The notes under the pieces: model-generated
Databases searched by the model: none
Seen by the model: only the letters and a program-made list of their open reading frames with translations
What the model was told of the DNA's origin: nothing
Program-made: the position numbers and the translations under genes
Part shown: piece by piece, positions 35,321-44,049 of the stretch
Numbering within the stretch: the stretch's first letter is position 1
How the letters are laid out: every line of letters starts with the position of its first letter
NCBI RefSeq assembly: GCF_002286775.1
Contig: NZ_NSGJ01000024.1
Span: 1 to 64,000, forward strand
Origin: Myroides sp. N17-2
GTDB lineage: Bacteria; Bacteroidota; Bacteroidia; Flavobacteriales; Flavobacteriaceae
Direction of reading: 5' to 3'
Length of the DNA: 64,000 bases

Positions 35321-37357
35321 TTAGTTTACAAGTGGTAAGAATCCGTATTCTTTAGCATAACGCAACATTTGCTCTTCGAATGATTTAGGTTGTTCTACTT
35401 TATAATCAGTAACTTCTCCTTTATCGTTCTTCACAGGCACGATGTATGGGTTAACAAATCCTCTGTATGGAGCAGATTTAAACTTAGCATTACGAGCTAA
35501 TACCTCTTTGTGGATCGCTTGATCTACTTTCACACCATAAGTTTCGACTAAAGCTTTACCAGCGTTATAATCTCCCTCAGACTTGATACGTTGTGTCTCT
35601 TTTAAAAGTTGTCCAAACAAGTCGTGTAATTTATCATAGTCAGTGATGTTATAATATGTTTTACCATCTCTAACTACTTTCTCTATTACATTGTCTTTCT
35701 TTCCTTTTTCGAATACCCAAGCACTCACCCATTGGCGATTTCTCATGTGTGCTTCTTCTATATCAGCTCCTGGCTCTAAACGCACTAACTGAGTCATCAA
35801 CCCATTGCGGATATAACCATCATAAGCAGCTTTACCTACAGCTTTCCAATCTTCTACTAATCCTAACTCTTGTAGTTTAGGATTGTATAAATAGTATAGA
35901 CCTACTAAGTCAGCACGCCCTTCTTCTAAAGTAGAAGCATAACTTTTTAAAGTTTCTTTTGGTTGTCCTACTCCTTTGTTAATTTGCCCAGATGCATGCC
36001 CGATTACTTCGTGAAGTGCAGTGTGTAACTTATCTGCTAACTCACCGTATTTCTCTTCTAATTGTAATTCCTCCTCATCGTGAACGAACTCTTTTAATTT
36101 GTCGGAACCACCTGCATGATTATAAGAATCGATAATATTACCTAATGAGATAGACTTAGAACCATGTTCTGCTCTAATCCAATCCGCGTTCGGTAAGTTC
36201 ACTCCGATAGGTGTACTTGGAGATGCGTCACCTGCTTCTGATGCTACGATAACAGTCTTATAAGTAACTCCTTTAACGTTTTTCTTTTTGTGAGCATCCA
36301 TTAATGGAGAGTTATCCTCAAACCACTGTGCTGATTGAGAGATCACAGCCATCTTTTTAGACATATCAAAGTCATTGATTTGCACCACGCTTTCATAAGA
36401 TCCTTTATGTCCTAATGGATCTGCATATACTTCTATAAATCCATTGTTATAATCGATATTTCCTTTAGTAGCCTTTACCCAAGCGATGTTATAATCATCC
36501 CAAGTCTTCAAATCTCCAGTTTGGTAATATTTGATTAATAATTTAAGTGCATCTCCTTGTTCTTTATTCTCTGCTACAGTTACCGCTTTTTCTAACCAAA
36601 AGATAATTTGATCAATTGCTTTACCATACATTCCTCCACTCTTCCACACTTTCTCTACTAACTTACCGTTCTCTTTAACTACTTTAGAGTTCAAACCTGT
36701 AGATAATGGACGGTCTGGATCTGGGCTTTTCATCGCTCCATAAAACGCTTCTACTTCATCTTCAGTAATACCTTCCCCATAGAAATTAACAGCAGAACCT
36801 TTCACAAGACCTTTCGCCAAGTCAAGGTTTACTTTCTTATTATCTACGTTATTAAATAAAATGTTAGAGATATTCTGATCTAATTCCGTATTCGTTTCTT
36901 TCAATAAAATAGAGAAATATGCTTGTGCAAAACCAGGTTTAATCTTCTCATTAGAATAATGGTGGTGAATACCATTAGAGAACCATACGCGTTTAACATA
37001 AGTAACGAACTCTTTCCAATCTTCAGACTCTTTATCACCTTTATAGTTTTCGTAAACATTCTCTAATGCTTTACGAATAGTCAAGTTGTGCTTATAGTTT
37101 TGATCCCAAATGATATCACGTCCAGCATATCCTGCCTGGCTTAGATAATAAACTAACTCTTTCTCTTTTAATGTCAAGTTCTCCCATCCTGGTATCTGGT
37201 ATTTTAATACCTCGATATCTCCAAACTGGTCAATACTATATTCAAATTGTTCTGTATCTACCACTCCTTCAGTTCCTTTTTCAGTTTCTTTCTTTTCGCC
37301 ACATGATAGTGCCATAGCAGAAGCTATCACAATACACGCCATTGTGTTTAATTTCAT
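35321..37357 (-). CDS. Dipeptidyl-peptidase III (M49), lipoprotein form
   Basis: A zinc metallopeptidase releasing dipeptides from peptide N-termini. The 678-residue precursor is a lipoprotein (hydrophobic signal, lipobox ALSC, Cys about 19), so it should be anchored in the periplasm or on the surface. The zinc ligands are intact: HEVIGH (the M49 HExxGH motif, near residue 447) and EEGRAD (about 475-480) with the second Glu ligand. Other M49 segments such as 'PDPDRPLSTGLNSKV' and 'RNRQWVSAWVFEKG' are present. The lipoprotein export of an M49 enzyme is common in Bacteroidota. A TATATTTG box lies at 37384-37391. Confidence 0.93.
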   Translation of the reverse strand: MKLNTMACIVIASAMALSCGEKKETEKGTEGVVDTEQFEYSIDQFGDIEVLKYQIPGWENLTLKEKELVYYLSQAGYAGRDIIWDQNYKHNLTIRKALENVYENYKGDKESEDWKEFVTYVKRVWFSNGIHHHYSNEKIKPGFAQAYFSILLKETNTELDQNISNILFNNVDNKKVNLDLAKGLVKGSAVNFYGEGITEDEVEAFYGAMKSPDPDRPLSTGLNSKVVKENGKLVEKVWKSGGMYGKAIDQIIFWLEKAVTVAENKEQGDALKLLIKYYQTGDLKTWDDYNIAWVKATKGNIDYNNGFIEVYADPLGHKGSYESVVQINDFDMSKKMAVISQSAQWFEDNSPLMDAHKKKNVKGVTYKTVIVASEAGDASPSTPIGVNLPNADWIRAEHGSKSISLGNIIDSYNHAGGSDKLKEFVHDEEELQLEEKYGELADKLHTALHEVIGHASGQINKGVGQPKETLKSYASTLEEGRADLVGLYYLYNPKLQELGLVEDWKAVGKAAYDGYIRNGLMTQLVRLEPGADIEEAHMRNRQWVSAWVFEKGKKDNVIEKVVRDGKTYYNITDYDKLHDLFGQLLKETQRIKSEGDYNAGKALVETYGVKVDQAIHKEVLARNAKFKSAPYRGFVNPYIVPVKNDKGEVTDYKVEQPKSFEEQMLRYAKEYGFLPLVN

Positions 37358-37383
37358 ATTATAGTTTTTATATTGTGTTTAGA

Positions 37384-37391
37384 CAAATATA
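37384..37391 (-). promoter_or_regulatory. Candidate -7 box for dipeptidyl peptidase III
   Basis: TATATTTG on the minus strand, 26 bp upstream of the start codon at 37357. Confidence 0.4.
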
Positions 37392-37444
37392 TACATATTG
37401 CCTATAACGAATCTATTAAATCTTGTTCAAAGTTATATACAAGC

Positions 37445-38008
37445 CTACTTATTTAGAAAATCATCAGCAAAATGAGTGTCTGAATTAGGATTGTCAAACT
37501 TGGTTTGGTTGTAAGCATTTGACTTATTCCTAGGAATACTAAGTGATTGCCATTCAGCATTGCGAATCATTTTACCAATAAATATAATCTGACCTATGTG
37601 ATAAGGATAATGTGCTAACTGTCTATAAAATGCTTCTGCTACCGTATGATCTTGATTGCGAATCTTAATAATACACTTTATATTCTCTTCATCGATACTG
37701 TCAATAGTTGTAAACAATACATTCCATGCCTTATCCCAATTAGTAATTAATTCATGTCTATCATATATTCCATCTGCAAACTCTTCATCTCTATTTCTCC
37801 AAGTTTTCTCACCATCTTCAGTAAAGAAATTAGTAAAACGCGAAAGCAGATTACCTGTGATATGACGCATGATCATAGCTACCGAATTACTTTCCTCATT
37901 TAACTTGAGATTCAATTCGTCTTGAGATAAGAGTAAGACGGTCTTATCCACCATCTGTCTGTAATATTCGAATTGCTTGCGAATACCCGCTAATTCTTGT
38001 AATGTCAT
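37445..38008 (-). CDS. DUF1572 (DinB-like) protein
   Basis: A 187-residue cytoplasmic protein of the DinB-like four-helix fold. Family features are visible: 'IMRHITGNLLSRFTNFFTEDGEKTWRNRDEEF' with the first metal-ligand His near 48, and 'LAHYPYHIGQIIFIGKMI' with a second His pair near 132-136. DinB-like proteins bind a metal with three His and many act as thiol-dependent transferases; this branch has no assigned reaction. It is monocistronic, with a 358-bp gap upstream that carries what looks like decayed coding sequence. Confidence 0.85.
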   Translation of the reverse strand: MTLQELAGIRKQFEYYRQMVDKTVLLLSQDELNLKLNEESNSVAMIMRHITGNLLSRFTNFFTEDGEKTWRNRDEEFADGIYDRHELITNWDKAWNVLFTTIDSIDEENIKCIIKIRNQDHTVAEAFYRQLAHYPYHIGQIIFIGKMIRNAEWQSLSIPRNKSNAYNQTKFDNPNSDTHFADDFLNK

Positions 38009-38099
38009 AATAGTTATTTTTTGGTTGTCTTTTTTTTATTTATAAAAATGTAAAGATTGAATACTTGAATTAAACTAAAGTAAAGTACGGAATTTACTT

Positions 38100-38300
38100 G
38101 CAAAACTACTGGTATTACTTAGGTAGAGCGATCTTTATACAACTCCTTCAAGACTTCTTCAACATTATCACAACATTGTTCTGTTATAAGTCCTTTTTAT
38201 TGAAGAATTCTTGACTCAATTTTGATGAGCTCTTGTCTCAAATAAATTGCTTAGTCCTCAACTTTTGACTATAATCCTTTTTTGGTCTCTTGACTAAGAT
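38100..38300 (-). pseudogene. Possible decayed coding remnant in the 38009-38366 gap
   Basis: Reading the minus strand gives short open pieces in one frame (AIYLRQELIKIESRILQ, stop, then KGLITEQCCDNVEEVLKELY to a stop at about 38124) that look like an amphipathic C-terminal helix region interrupted by in-frame stops. Several partly similar AGTCAAGA...AAAAGGA stretches occur nearby. No parent gene is recognised, so this may be chance. Confidence 0.2.
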
Positions 38301-38348
38301 TACTTGCAATGTACTATATTATAGTAGAGATACTTCGATGAAGGGCAA

Positions 38349-38376
38349 AAAAAAATAACCCGAAGGTTATTTTTTC
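38349..38376 (-). terminator. UUCG-type terminator of the NYN gene
   Basis: Minus-strand ATAACC-TTCG-GGTTAT followed by a long T run. The left arm overlaps the stop codon at 38367. Confidence 0.92.
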
Positions 38377-39119
38377 TTTACTAAAGGATGATTAAGCCCT
38401 TTTACATTATTGTTTATAACATCATATGTTTTTAGATGTTTAAATAGCTCTGTTAGGTTTCTAAAGCCATAGTCTCTAGCATCAAAACTAGGATTAAGCT
38501 TACGAAGGTTACCTCCTACAGTTGCGATATATGCTTCCACCTCTTCATCTACAGACATATCGAAAGCTTTATCTATCAATCTATATTCTTTCTTTGTTAA
38601 TGCCTTAGTATCGTCATCATCGTCAGACTCCGCTTTCTTAGCAGTTCCACTTGTTCCTTTACTAACGACAACCTCTTTAGGCATCAGCGTCTCACAGTAA
38701 GTAAAGATCTCACATGATTGAACGAAAGCATTTGGTGTTTTTTTCTCTCCTACTCCCATCACGAAGATTCCTTCTTCTCTAATTCGCTTTGCTAACCCTG
38801 TATAATCACTATCACTTGATACGATACAGAATCCATCTACCATCTTATCATGTAGAATATCCATCGCATCTATAATTAATGAACTATCAGTAGAGTTCTT
38901 TCCACTAGTATAATTAAACTTCTGTATAGGCGAAAATGATAAGTCATTTAATAAATCCTTCCAGCTATTCATTTGCGGTGTTGTCCAATCTCCATAAATA
39001 CGACGGACAGTCACCTTCCCATATTTAGAAACTTCTTCTAAAATCTTATCTAACAACTTAGCTTGTGCATTATCCCCATCCACTAAGATTGCTATGTTAT
39101 TGTTTTGTTTTTCCATCAT
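38367..39119 (-). CDS. NYN-domain (LabA/DUF88) protein with C-terminal OST-HTH/LOTUS-like domain
   Basis: A 250-residue protein. The N-terminal NYN/PIN-like nuclease domain (about 8-145) opens with 'IAILVDGDNAQA' (acidic Asp14 and Asp16), then 'KNSTDSSLIIDAMDIL' and 'CIVSSDSDYTGLAKRIREEG', giving the set of acidic residues expected for RNA cleavage. A charged linker (about 150-180, DDDDD) leads to a C-terminal domain (about 180-250, 'LTKKEYRLIDKAFDMSVDE...GNLRKLNPSFDARDYGFRNLTELFKHLK') that fits the OST-HTH/LOTUS RNA-binding pattern. The combination suggests an RNA-targeting nuclease. A start at 39116 is equally possible. Confidence 0.85.
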   Translation of the reverse strand: MMEKQNNNIAILVDGDNAQAKLLDKILEEVSKYGKVTVRRIYGDWTTPQMNSWKDLLNDLSFSPIQKFNYTSGKNSTDSSLIIDAMDILHDKMVDGFCIVSSDSDYTGLAKRIREEGIFVMGVGEKKTPNAFVQSCEIFTYCETLMPKEVVVSKGTSGTAKKAESDDDDDTKALTKKEYRLIDKAFDMSVDEEVEAYIATVGGNLRKLNPSFDARDYGFRNLTELFKHLKTYDVINNNVKGLNHPLVKKK

Positions 39120-39207
39120 ATTTTCCTTTTCGAAAGCTCTAAAATACGAAAATAGACTTATTTAATAAAGAGTAATAACAAAAACATAACTAAATAGATT
39201 CAAAAAC

Positions 39208-39645
39208 TTAATCTATCAAGCTAAAACTCCCTGTAACATACTGACTCTCTCGGTTGCCATCTTTACCATCATAAGACCAAAACGCAGTGACTTCACCCGT
39301 TTTAGTATTAATTATTTGGCTTACTGTGAAACCGTCTTTTTCTATCCAGTTTAAAAAATGTAGATCGTTAGATAGCTGTTTATAACTCATCTTTTCATCT
39401 CCTTCATTTTTCACTCCATCTTCTCCTATAGTACTCCAGTGTAAAGTTTCTGCATCTGCATAAGTAATCGTAGCTTTCATCTCTGGGAATTGGATTTCTG
39501 CTTTATGTCCGATAAGAGTACTAGTGTGGCTAGCACTAGTACTTGGTACTGTTTCTGAAGTAATAGATTTTTTTTCAGTGTTCGACTGACAAGCTCCAGC
39601 TATTAAAACAATAGCTAATGAAGCAATTATTACTTGGTGTTTCAT
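39208..39645 (-). CDS. MoaF-like lipoprotein
   Basis: The start is placed at the ATG at 39645 (MKHQVIIASL), because a TATTTTTG box at 39663-39670 would sit inside the longer frame and the shorter form has a clean lipoprotein signal (lipobox AGAC, Cys18). The 145-residue product has a mature domain (about 45-145) with 'IGHKAEIQFPEMKATITYADAETLHWSTIG...YKQLSNDLHFLNWIEKDGFTVSQIINTKTGEVTAFW', which fits the calycin-like MoaF-related fold. Function unknown. It follows the Crp-family regulator on the same strand by 65 bp. Confidence 0.65.
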   Translation of the reverse strand: MKHQVIIASLAIVLIAGACQSNTEKKSITSETVPSTSASHTSTLIGHKAEIQFPEMKATITYADAETLHWSTIGEDGVKNEGDEKMSYKQLSNDLHFLNWIEKDGFTVSQIINTKTGEVTAFWSYDGKDGNRESQYVTGSFSLID

Positions 39646-39662
39646 TGTTCTATATTCAAGCC

Positions 39663-39670
39663 CAAAAATA
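39663..39670 (-). promoter_or_regulatory. Candidate -7 box for the MoaF-like lipoprotein
   Basis: TATTTTTG on the minus strand. Its position 17 bp before the ATG at 39645 supports that start over 39693. Confidence 0.45.
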
Positions 39671-39710
39671 CATTGTACCAACTTAAAAAACATTGAACTA
39701 CTTCAATAAA

Positions 39711-40292
39711 TTACAGTTTTTTCTTACTGCGTATTTTACTTAAAAACTCTTGTGATATTCCTAGATAAGAAGCTATCTGGATATTGGTCAATCGCTGTAG
39801 TAGCGTAGGGTAACGCATACAGAAATACTCATACTCTTCTGTAGCATTTAGCGATAGTTTATTAATGATACGTCGTTGAAGTGCAGCGCATTCTTGTTGG
39901 GTCATACGTCTATATATTCTTTCTAATATAGGTATCTCTTCATATAGAGCCTCTTTTCTTTCTTTTGTAATATAGAGAATCTCACTGTCTTCTAAAGCCT
40001 GAATACTTGTTCTAGATGGTTCATTCGTATTATAGCTTTCTAAATCTGCTATCCACCAATCTTCTATAGAAAAATGTATAATACGCTCATCCCCTTTATC
40101 ATCTAAACAGTATTTCTTAAAACACCCTTGTATAACAAAGGCTTCAAAATCGCATACCTCTCCCGCCTTTAACAGATACTCTTTCTTCTTAACATGCACT
40201 GTCTTAAAAGCAGAAAAAATAATATCTTTCTCTTTTTGAGAAAGGGTTACTCCTTTGCGTTCATAATTGTCTATTAAAGAGGCTTTATTCAT
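39711..40292 (-). CDS. Crp/Fnr-family transcriptional regulator
   Basis: A 193-residue protein with a cyclic-nucleotide-binding-type beta-roll (about 25-115, 'LLKAGEVCDFEAFVIQGCFKKYCLDDKGDERIIHFSIEDWW') and a C-terminal helix-turn-helix (about 165-190, 'RLTNIQIASYLGISQEFLSKIR'). The nucleotide pocket lacks the canonical RxS phosphate motif, as in many Bacteroidota members, so the ligand is uncertain. It is divergent from a TonB-dependent receptor across a 280-bp region and could regulate that receptor; this is an inference from position only. Confidence 0.9.
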   Translation of the reverse strand: MNKASLIDNYERKGVTLSQKEKDIIFSAFKTVHVKKKEYLLKAGEVCDFEAFVIQGCFKKYCLDDKGDERIIHFSIEDWWIADLESYNTNEPSRTSIQALEDSEILYITKERKEALYEEIPILERIYRRMTQQECAALQRRIINKLSLNATEEYEYFCMRYPTLLQRLTNIQIASYLGISQEFLSKIRSKKKL

Positions 40293-40574
40293 TGATTTCC
40301 TTTTACTTAATAACTTTTTAATACTAGGTCAATATGTTCTTTTAATATACTTACTAACTATTATTATTCTCTGAATTTAAACTGAAAAAGGTAATAACAC
40401 CTCATTTATAACAATTTTAAATTAGGCCATACACTACTGAAATACAATCAATTAAAAACAAATATAAAATATTTTTTAAAAACGATTAATTAATGTTGTA
40501 ACATTTTAATCAAAAGTATGACTATTATAGTAACCTCAAACAGAATCAAAAATAAACTTAACGAAATAACGATT

Positions 40575-42974
40575 ATGAAATTTAAATTAAGTGTCATCCT
40601 TTTCCTTACGATGGTTTGCTCTATATATGCGCAACAAAAAGGAAAGATAACAGGTATCATATTTGATAACACTGTTAATCAGAGTGTTCCTTACGCTACT
40701 ATTTCTCTTAAATCAGGAGAAAATATAGTGACTGGAGTGATGTCTGAAGACAACGGTAAGTTCGAATTAACTGCTCCTTTAAGTAAATATACTTTAGAAG
40801 TACAGTTTATCGGATACCAAACATATACAAAAGAATTTGAGCTAAAAGAAGCTACTCATAACTTCGGTACGATTAACTTAACTCCTGAAGCTACTACTTT
40901 AGAAGGAGTCAATATTATCGCTGAACAGTCTACAATAGAACAAAAAATAGATAGAAAAGTAATCAATGTAGGTAGAGACCTTACTACTGCAGGTGCTACA
41001 GCAGGAGAGATTATGAATAATATCCCTTCTGTAAACGTAGACAAAGATGGTAAAATATCTCTTAGAGGAAATGAGAATGTACGTATCCTAATCGATGGAC
41101 GTCCTACTAATATGTCTTCTGAGCAGGTATTAAAACAAATCCCTTCTACTTCTATTAAGAGTATAGAGCTAATCACTAACCCTAGTGCAAAGTATAATCC
41201 TGAGGGTATGTCTGGTATCATCAATATCGTATTACACAAAAATACAATGGATGGTTTTAACGGATCTATAGATACAGGAGTGACTTTCGCTCATTATACG
41301 AAGAATTCTAATTCTGTTAACTTAAACTACAGACAAGGAAAACTGAACTTCTTCGGTAACGGTAGTTATTCTTATTCTCAAGGTAAGAACCAAGGAGATA
41401 TGATGCGTGAGGATCTTTTATCTCCATCAGAGATACGCGTAAAATCTATCAATAAGAACTACTTATATAAAGTAGGTATGGATTACTATATCGATGATAA
41501 TAATACTGTATCATTCTATACTAACCAAAGTACTAATGATGGAAATACAAAGTTAGGAAATGCTACACTTTATCCTGGTCAACAATTTGAAGACATCAAT
41601 CAGTTCACTAGATATAAAGGTCAGAACAGATTTAGTTCTTATAACTTAGTGTATAAACACTTATTCGAGAAGAAAGGACATACTTTAGATATCGAAAGTA
41701 ACTTTAGTCGTAACAAATCTGACAATAATGGTGATTACAATACGAAGTATGGTAAGAATCCTAATCAATTCTATCAAGACAACAGTGACAATACAAATAA
41801 CCTAACGACAGTTAACGTTGATTATGTAAACCCACTAAACGATCATACTAAATTAGAAGTAGGGGCTGAAGCTAGAATATCTAGAGCTGACAACTCATTT
41901 AATTCTAACAATTCACTGTCAGCAGTAGATGCTCGTAGTATTAATAATAAATATGATCAAGATATTTACTCTGCTTATGTAACGTTTGGTCAGACTTATG
42001 GGAAATTTAACTACCAATTAGGAACTAGATTAGAGAGCTATAAAGTAGAATCTACTTTAAATGGTAAAAGTAATTTTAAAGATGATTATTTGACATTATA
42101 CCCTTCTGTTTATTTAGGATATACGATGACTGATAATGATATGTTTAACTTAAGTTACAGCAGACGTGTAGACAGACCTAGTATTAATCAAACTAACCCT
42201 GTAAGACAATTTTCAACTCCATTAATGACAATGGTGGGTAACCCTGAGTTAAAACCTCAATTCACTAATTCTGTTGAGCTAAACTACACTAGAATGTTTA
42301 CAAACAAAAGTAGCGTAACTGCAGGTGTATACTACAGAAAAATTAATAAAGAGATTAATCAAGTAATCTATGATGATCCGGAAAATGATAACCCTAATGC
42401 ATTATTAATGACATTTGACAACTACAAATCAAATGATGCTTATGGATTTGAACTTTCTGCTAATATAAAATTAACTGCTTGGTGGGATATGCAACCTGCT
42501 ATTGACTTCTCAAGTATTAAACAATCTGGTTACGCTTCTCTATTTAATAATGCTACATCTACAATGGATTTAGTAGAGCGCAATATTACTGCTAATGCCT
42601 TCAATGCTCGTTTAAACAGTAACTTTAAAGCAACTAAGAATTTGCGTTTTAATCTATTCGGATTCTATAGAGGTGGTGTTGATGGAATAACAATGGATTC
42701 TAAAGAAATGTATAAGATCGATGCAGGTGCTAGATATGCTTTATTAGATAATAAACTAAGCATCAGTGCTAGATTCAGTGATATCTTCAATACAATGAAA
42801 TTTAAATATACTTCTATATATCCTTACCCTTCTTCTGGAGAGTTTTCATGGGAAAGTAGATCTGTATATCTAGGTGTGAATTACACTTTCGGAGGTGGAA
42901 AAGGACGTGCTATACAACGTAAAAACAGAGATTCTAATACAAAACAAAGTGGTGGTTCTGGAGGTTTATTCTAA
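40575..42974 (+). CDS. TonB-dependent outer-membrane receptor
   Basis: I placed the start at the ATG at 40575, giving a clean signal peptide (MKFKLSVILF...YAQ). Upstream in-frame sequence is basic and not signal-like. The mature protein has a carboxypeptidase-regulatory-like beta-sandwich (about 20-105, 'GKITGIIFDNTVNQSVPYATISL'), a plug domain (about 120-235, 'GEIMNNIPSVNVDKDGKISLRGNENVRILIDGRP'), and a 22-strand type barrel to the end (closing 'YLGVNYTFGGG', then a Gly/Ser/Lys tail). The Asn-rich loops and 'outer membrane beta-barrel family' style suggest a siderophore- or metallophore-type receptor, but no substrate can be assigned. It depends on ExbB/ExbD/TonB such as those at 23449-25524. 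Confidence 0.9.
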   Translation: MKFKLSVILFLTMVCSIYAQQKGKITGIIFDNTVNQSVPYATISLKSGENIVTGVMSEDNGKFELTAPLSKYTLEVQFIGYQTYTKEFELKEATHNFGTINLTPEATTLEGVNIIAEQSTIEQKIDRKVINVGRDLTTAGATAGEIMNNIPSVNVDKDGKISLRGNENVRILIDGRPTNMSSEQVLKQIPSTSIKSIELITNPSAKYNPEGMSGIINIVLHKNTMDGFNGSIDTGVTFAHYTKNSNSVNLNYRQGKLNFFGNGSYSYSQGKNQGDMMREDLLSPSEIRVKSINKNYLYKVGMDYYIDDNNTVSFYTNQSTNDGNTKLGNATLYPGQQFEDINQFTRYKGQNRFSSYNLVYKHLFEKKGHTLDIESNFSRNKSDNNGDYNTKYGKNPNQFYQDNSDNTNNLTTVNVDYVNPLNDHTKLEVGAEARISRADNSFNSNNSLSAVDARSINNKYDQDIYSAYVTFGQTYGKFNYQLGTRLESYKVESTLNGKSNFKDDYLTLYPSVYLGYTMTDNDMFNLSYSRRVDRPSINQTNPVRQFSTPLMTMVGNPELKPQFTNSVELNYTRMFTNKSSVTAGVYYRKINKEINQVIYDDPENDNPNALLMTFDNYKSNDAYGFELSANIKLTAWWDMQPAIDFSSIKQSGYASLFNNATSTMDLVERNITANAFNARLNSNFKATKNLRFNLFGFYRGGVDGITMDSKEMYKIDAGARYALLDNKLSISARFSDIFNTMKFKYTSIYPYPSSGEFSWESRSVYLGVNYTFGGGKGRAIQRKNRDSNTKQSGGSGGLF

Positions 42975-43020
42975 AAACCAACAATACCACACTAAACAAT
43001 ATTTTTTCAATTATTACTAA

Positions 43021-43058
43021 AAAAAAGCTGTTGTCTCAATTGAGATAACAGCTTTTTT
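43021..43058. terminator. Bidirectional terminator
   Basis: Arms AAAAAAGCTGTTGTCTCA and TGAGATAACAGCTTTTTT (one G-T), between convergent genes ending at 42974 and 43082. Confidence 0.92.
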
Positions 43059-43081
43059 GTTTAAGTGAGATGTACTCTCCT

Positions 43082-44029
43082 TTATTTTTTATGTTTACTA
43101 AGAAACGCTGTCACAGCTGACAAGGCATTTTCTCTTACTTCTTGACGTGATAAAAACAAATCGTGTATTCCATCCTTGATACATACTTTCTCAACATTAG
43201 CACCTAGTTTCTCTCCTATCTTCTCGATATCCTTAACATTGAGAACAATATCAGAAGATTTAGAAATAGCTGTCCATTTAGAAGTACTTCCTGATTGATC
43301 ACTATACATCAGTAAGATAGGAAAATCCTCGTGTAGTGCTACTTCCTGTATCAATTCCTGAGCATGCTGCACCGCTAATATCCAAGCATAGAACACAGGA
43401 AAGGGTTTGACAGGTTTCCACTGTGTATTATACTCCCATTCCCCACTATGCTCTTTTAAGAGTGACTTGCCATATATATCAGACATCTGATCATTAGATG
43501 CATATACATCTTTTGCTACTTTCTTTTTTGCCACTACCCCGATAAAAGGTTTCATATAAAAAGGAACATTAAAATCTAAGAAAGGTGAATTAAGCATAAG
43601 TCCACTTAATCGTTCTTTTAAAAGGCCAAACATACTGTAATATGTAGCTAATAGACCTCCTGTACTATGTCCTAACAAATATAGTTCAGTATTAGGCTTG
43701 GCTTTTAAGATAAACTCTATACTATAATCTATATCAGGAAAATACTCACGTAGTGATTTACAATAATTAGGATGTTGATGTCCTAGTAACGAACGACCAT
43801 ATTTACGCAAATCAACAGCATAAAAGTCTATTCCATGCTCATTCAGATAATCCATTAGATGATACTGAAAGAAGTAATCACAGAACCCGTGTATATATAA
43901 CACAGTCTGTCTATTCTCTATCTTATTTTTTCTAGATTCTATTAGTGTCGTTACTACCTTTCCCTCATAATCATTCTCAAAGGGATGTTGGTGAGTAATA
44001 TATTCATCAAAAGTTAAATGCAAATTCAT
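43082..44029 (-). CDS. Alpha/beta hydrolase (monoacylglycerol-lipase-like)
   Basis: A 315-residue cytoplasmic hydrolase. The oxyanion-hole motif HGFCDYFF begins at His47, the nucleophile elbow GHSTG is at 120-124 (Ser122), an acidic residue lies in 'MYSDQSGS' and the catalytic His in 'DGIHDLF' near the end. The lid/insertion region (about 150-215) is of the Hydrolase_4 type. It starts 20 bp after the cardiolipin synthase stop on the same strand, so a lipid-related role (esterase or lysophospholipase) is plausible. Confidence 0.88.
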   Translation of the reverse strand: MNLHLTFDEYITHQHPFENDYEGKVVTTLIESRKNKIENRQTVLYIHGFCDYFFQYHLMDYLNEHGIDFYAVDLRKYGRSLLGHQHPNYCKSLREYFPDIDYSIEFILKAKPNTELYLLGHSTGGLLATYYSMFGLLKERLSGLMLNSPFLDFNVPFYMKPFIGVVAKKKVAKDVYASNDQMSDIYGKSLLKEHSGEWEYNTQWKPVKPFPVFYAWILAVQHAQELIQEVALHEDFPILLMYSDQSGSTSKWTAISKSSDIVLNVKDIEKIGEKLGANVEKVCIKDGIHDLFLSRQEVRENALSAVTAFLSKHKK

Positions 44030-44049
44030 AGTACACTATTTTAACTTGT

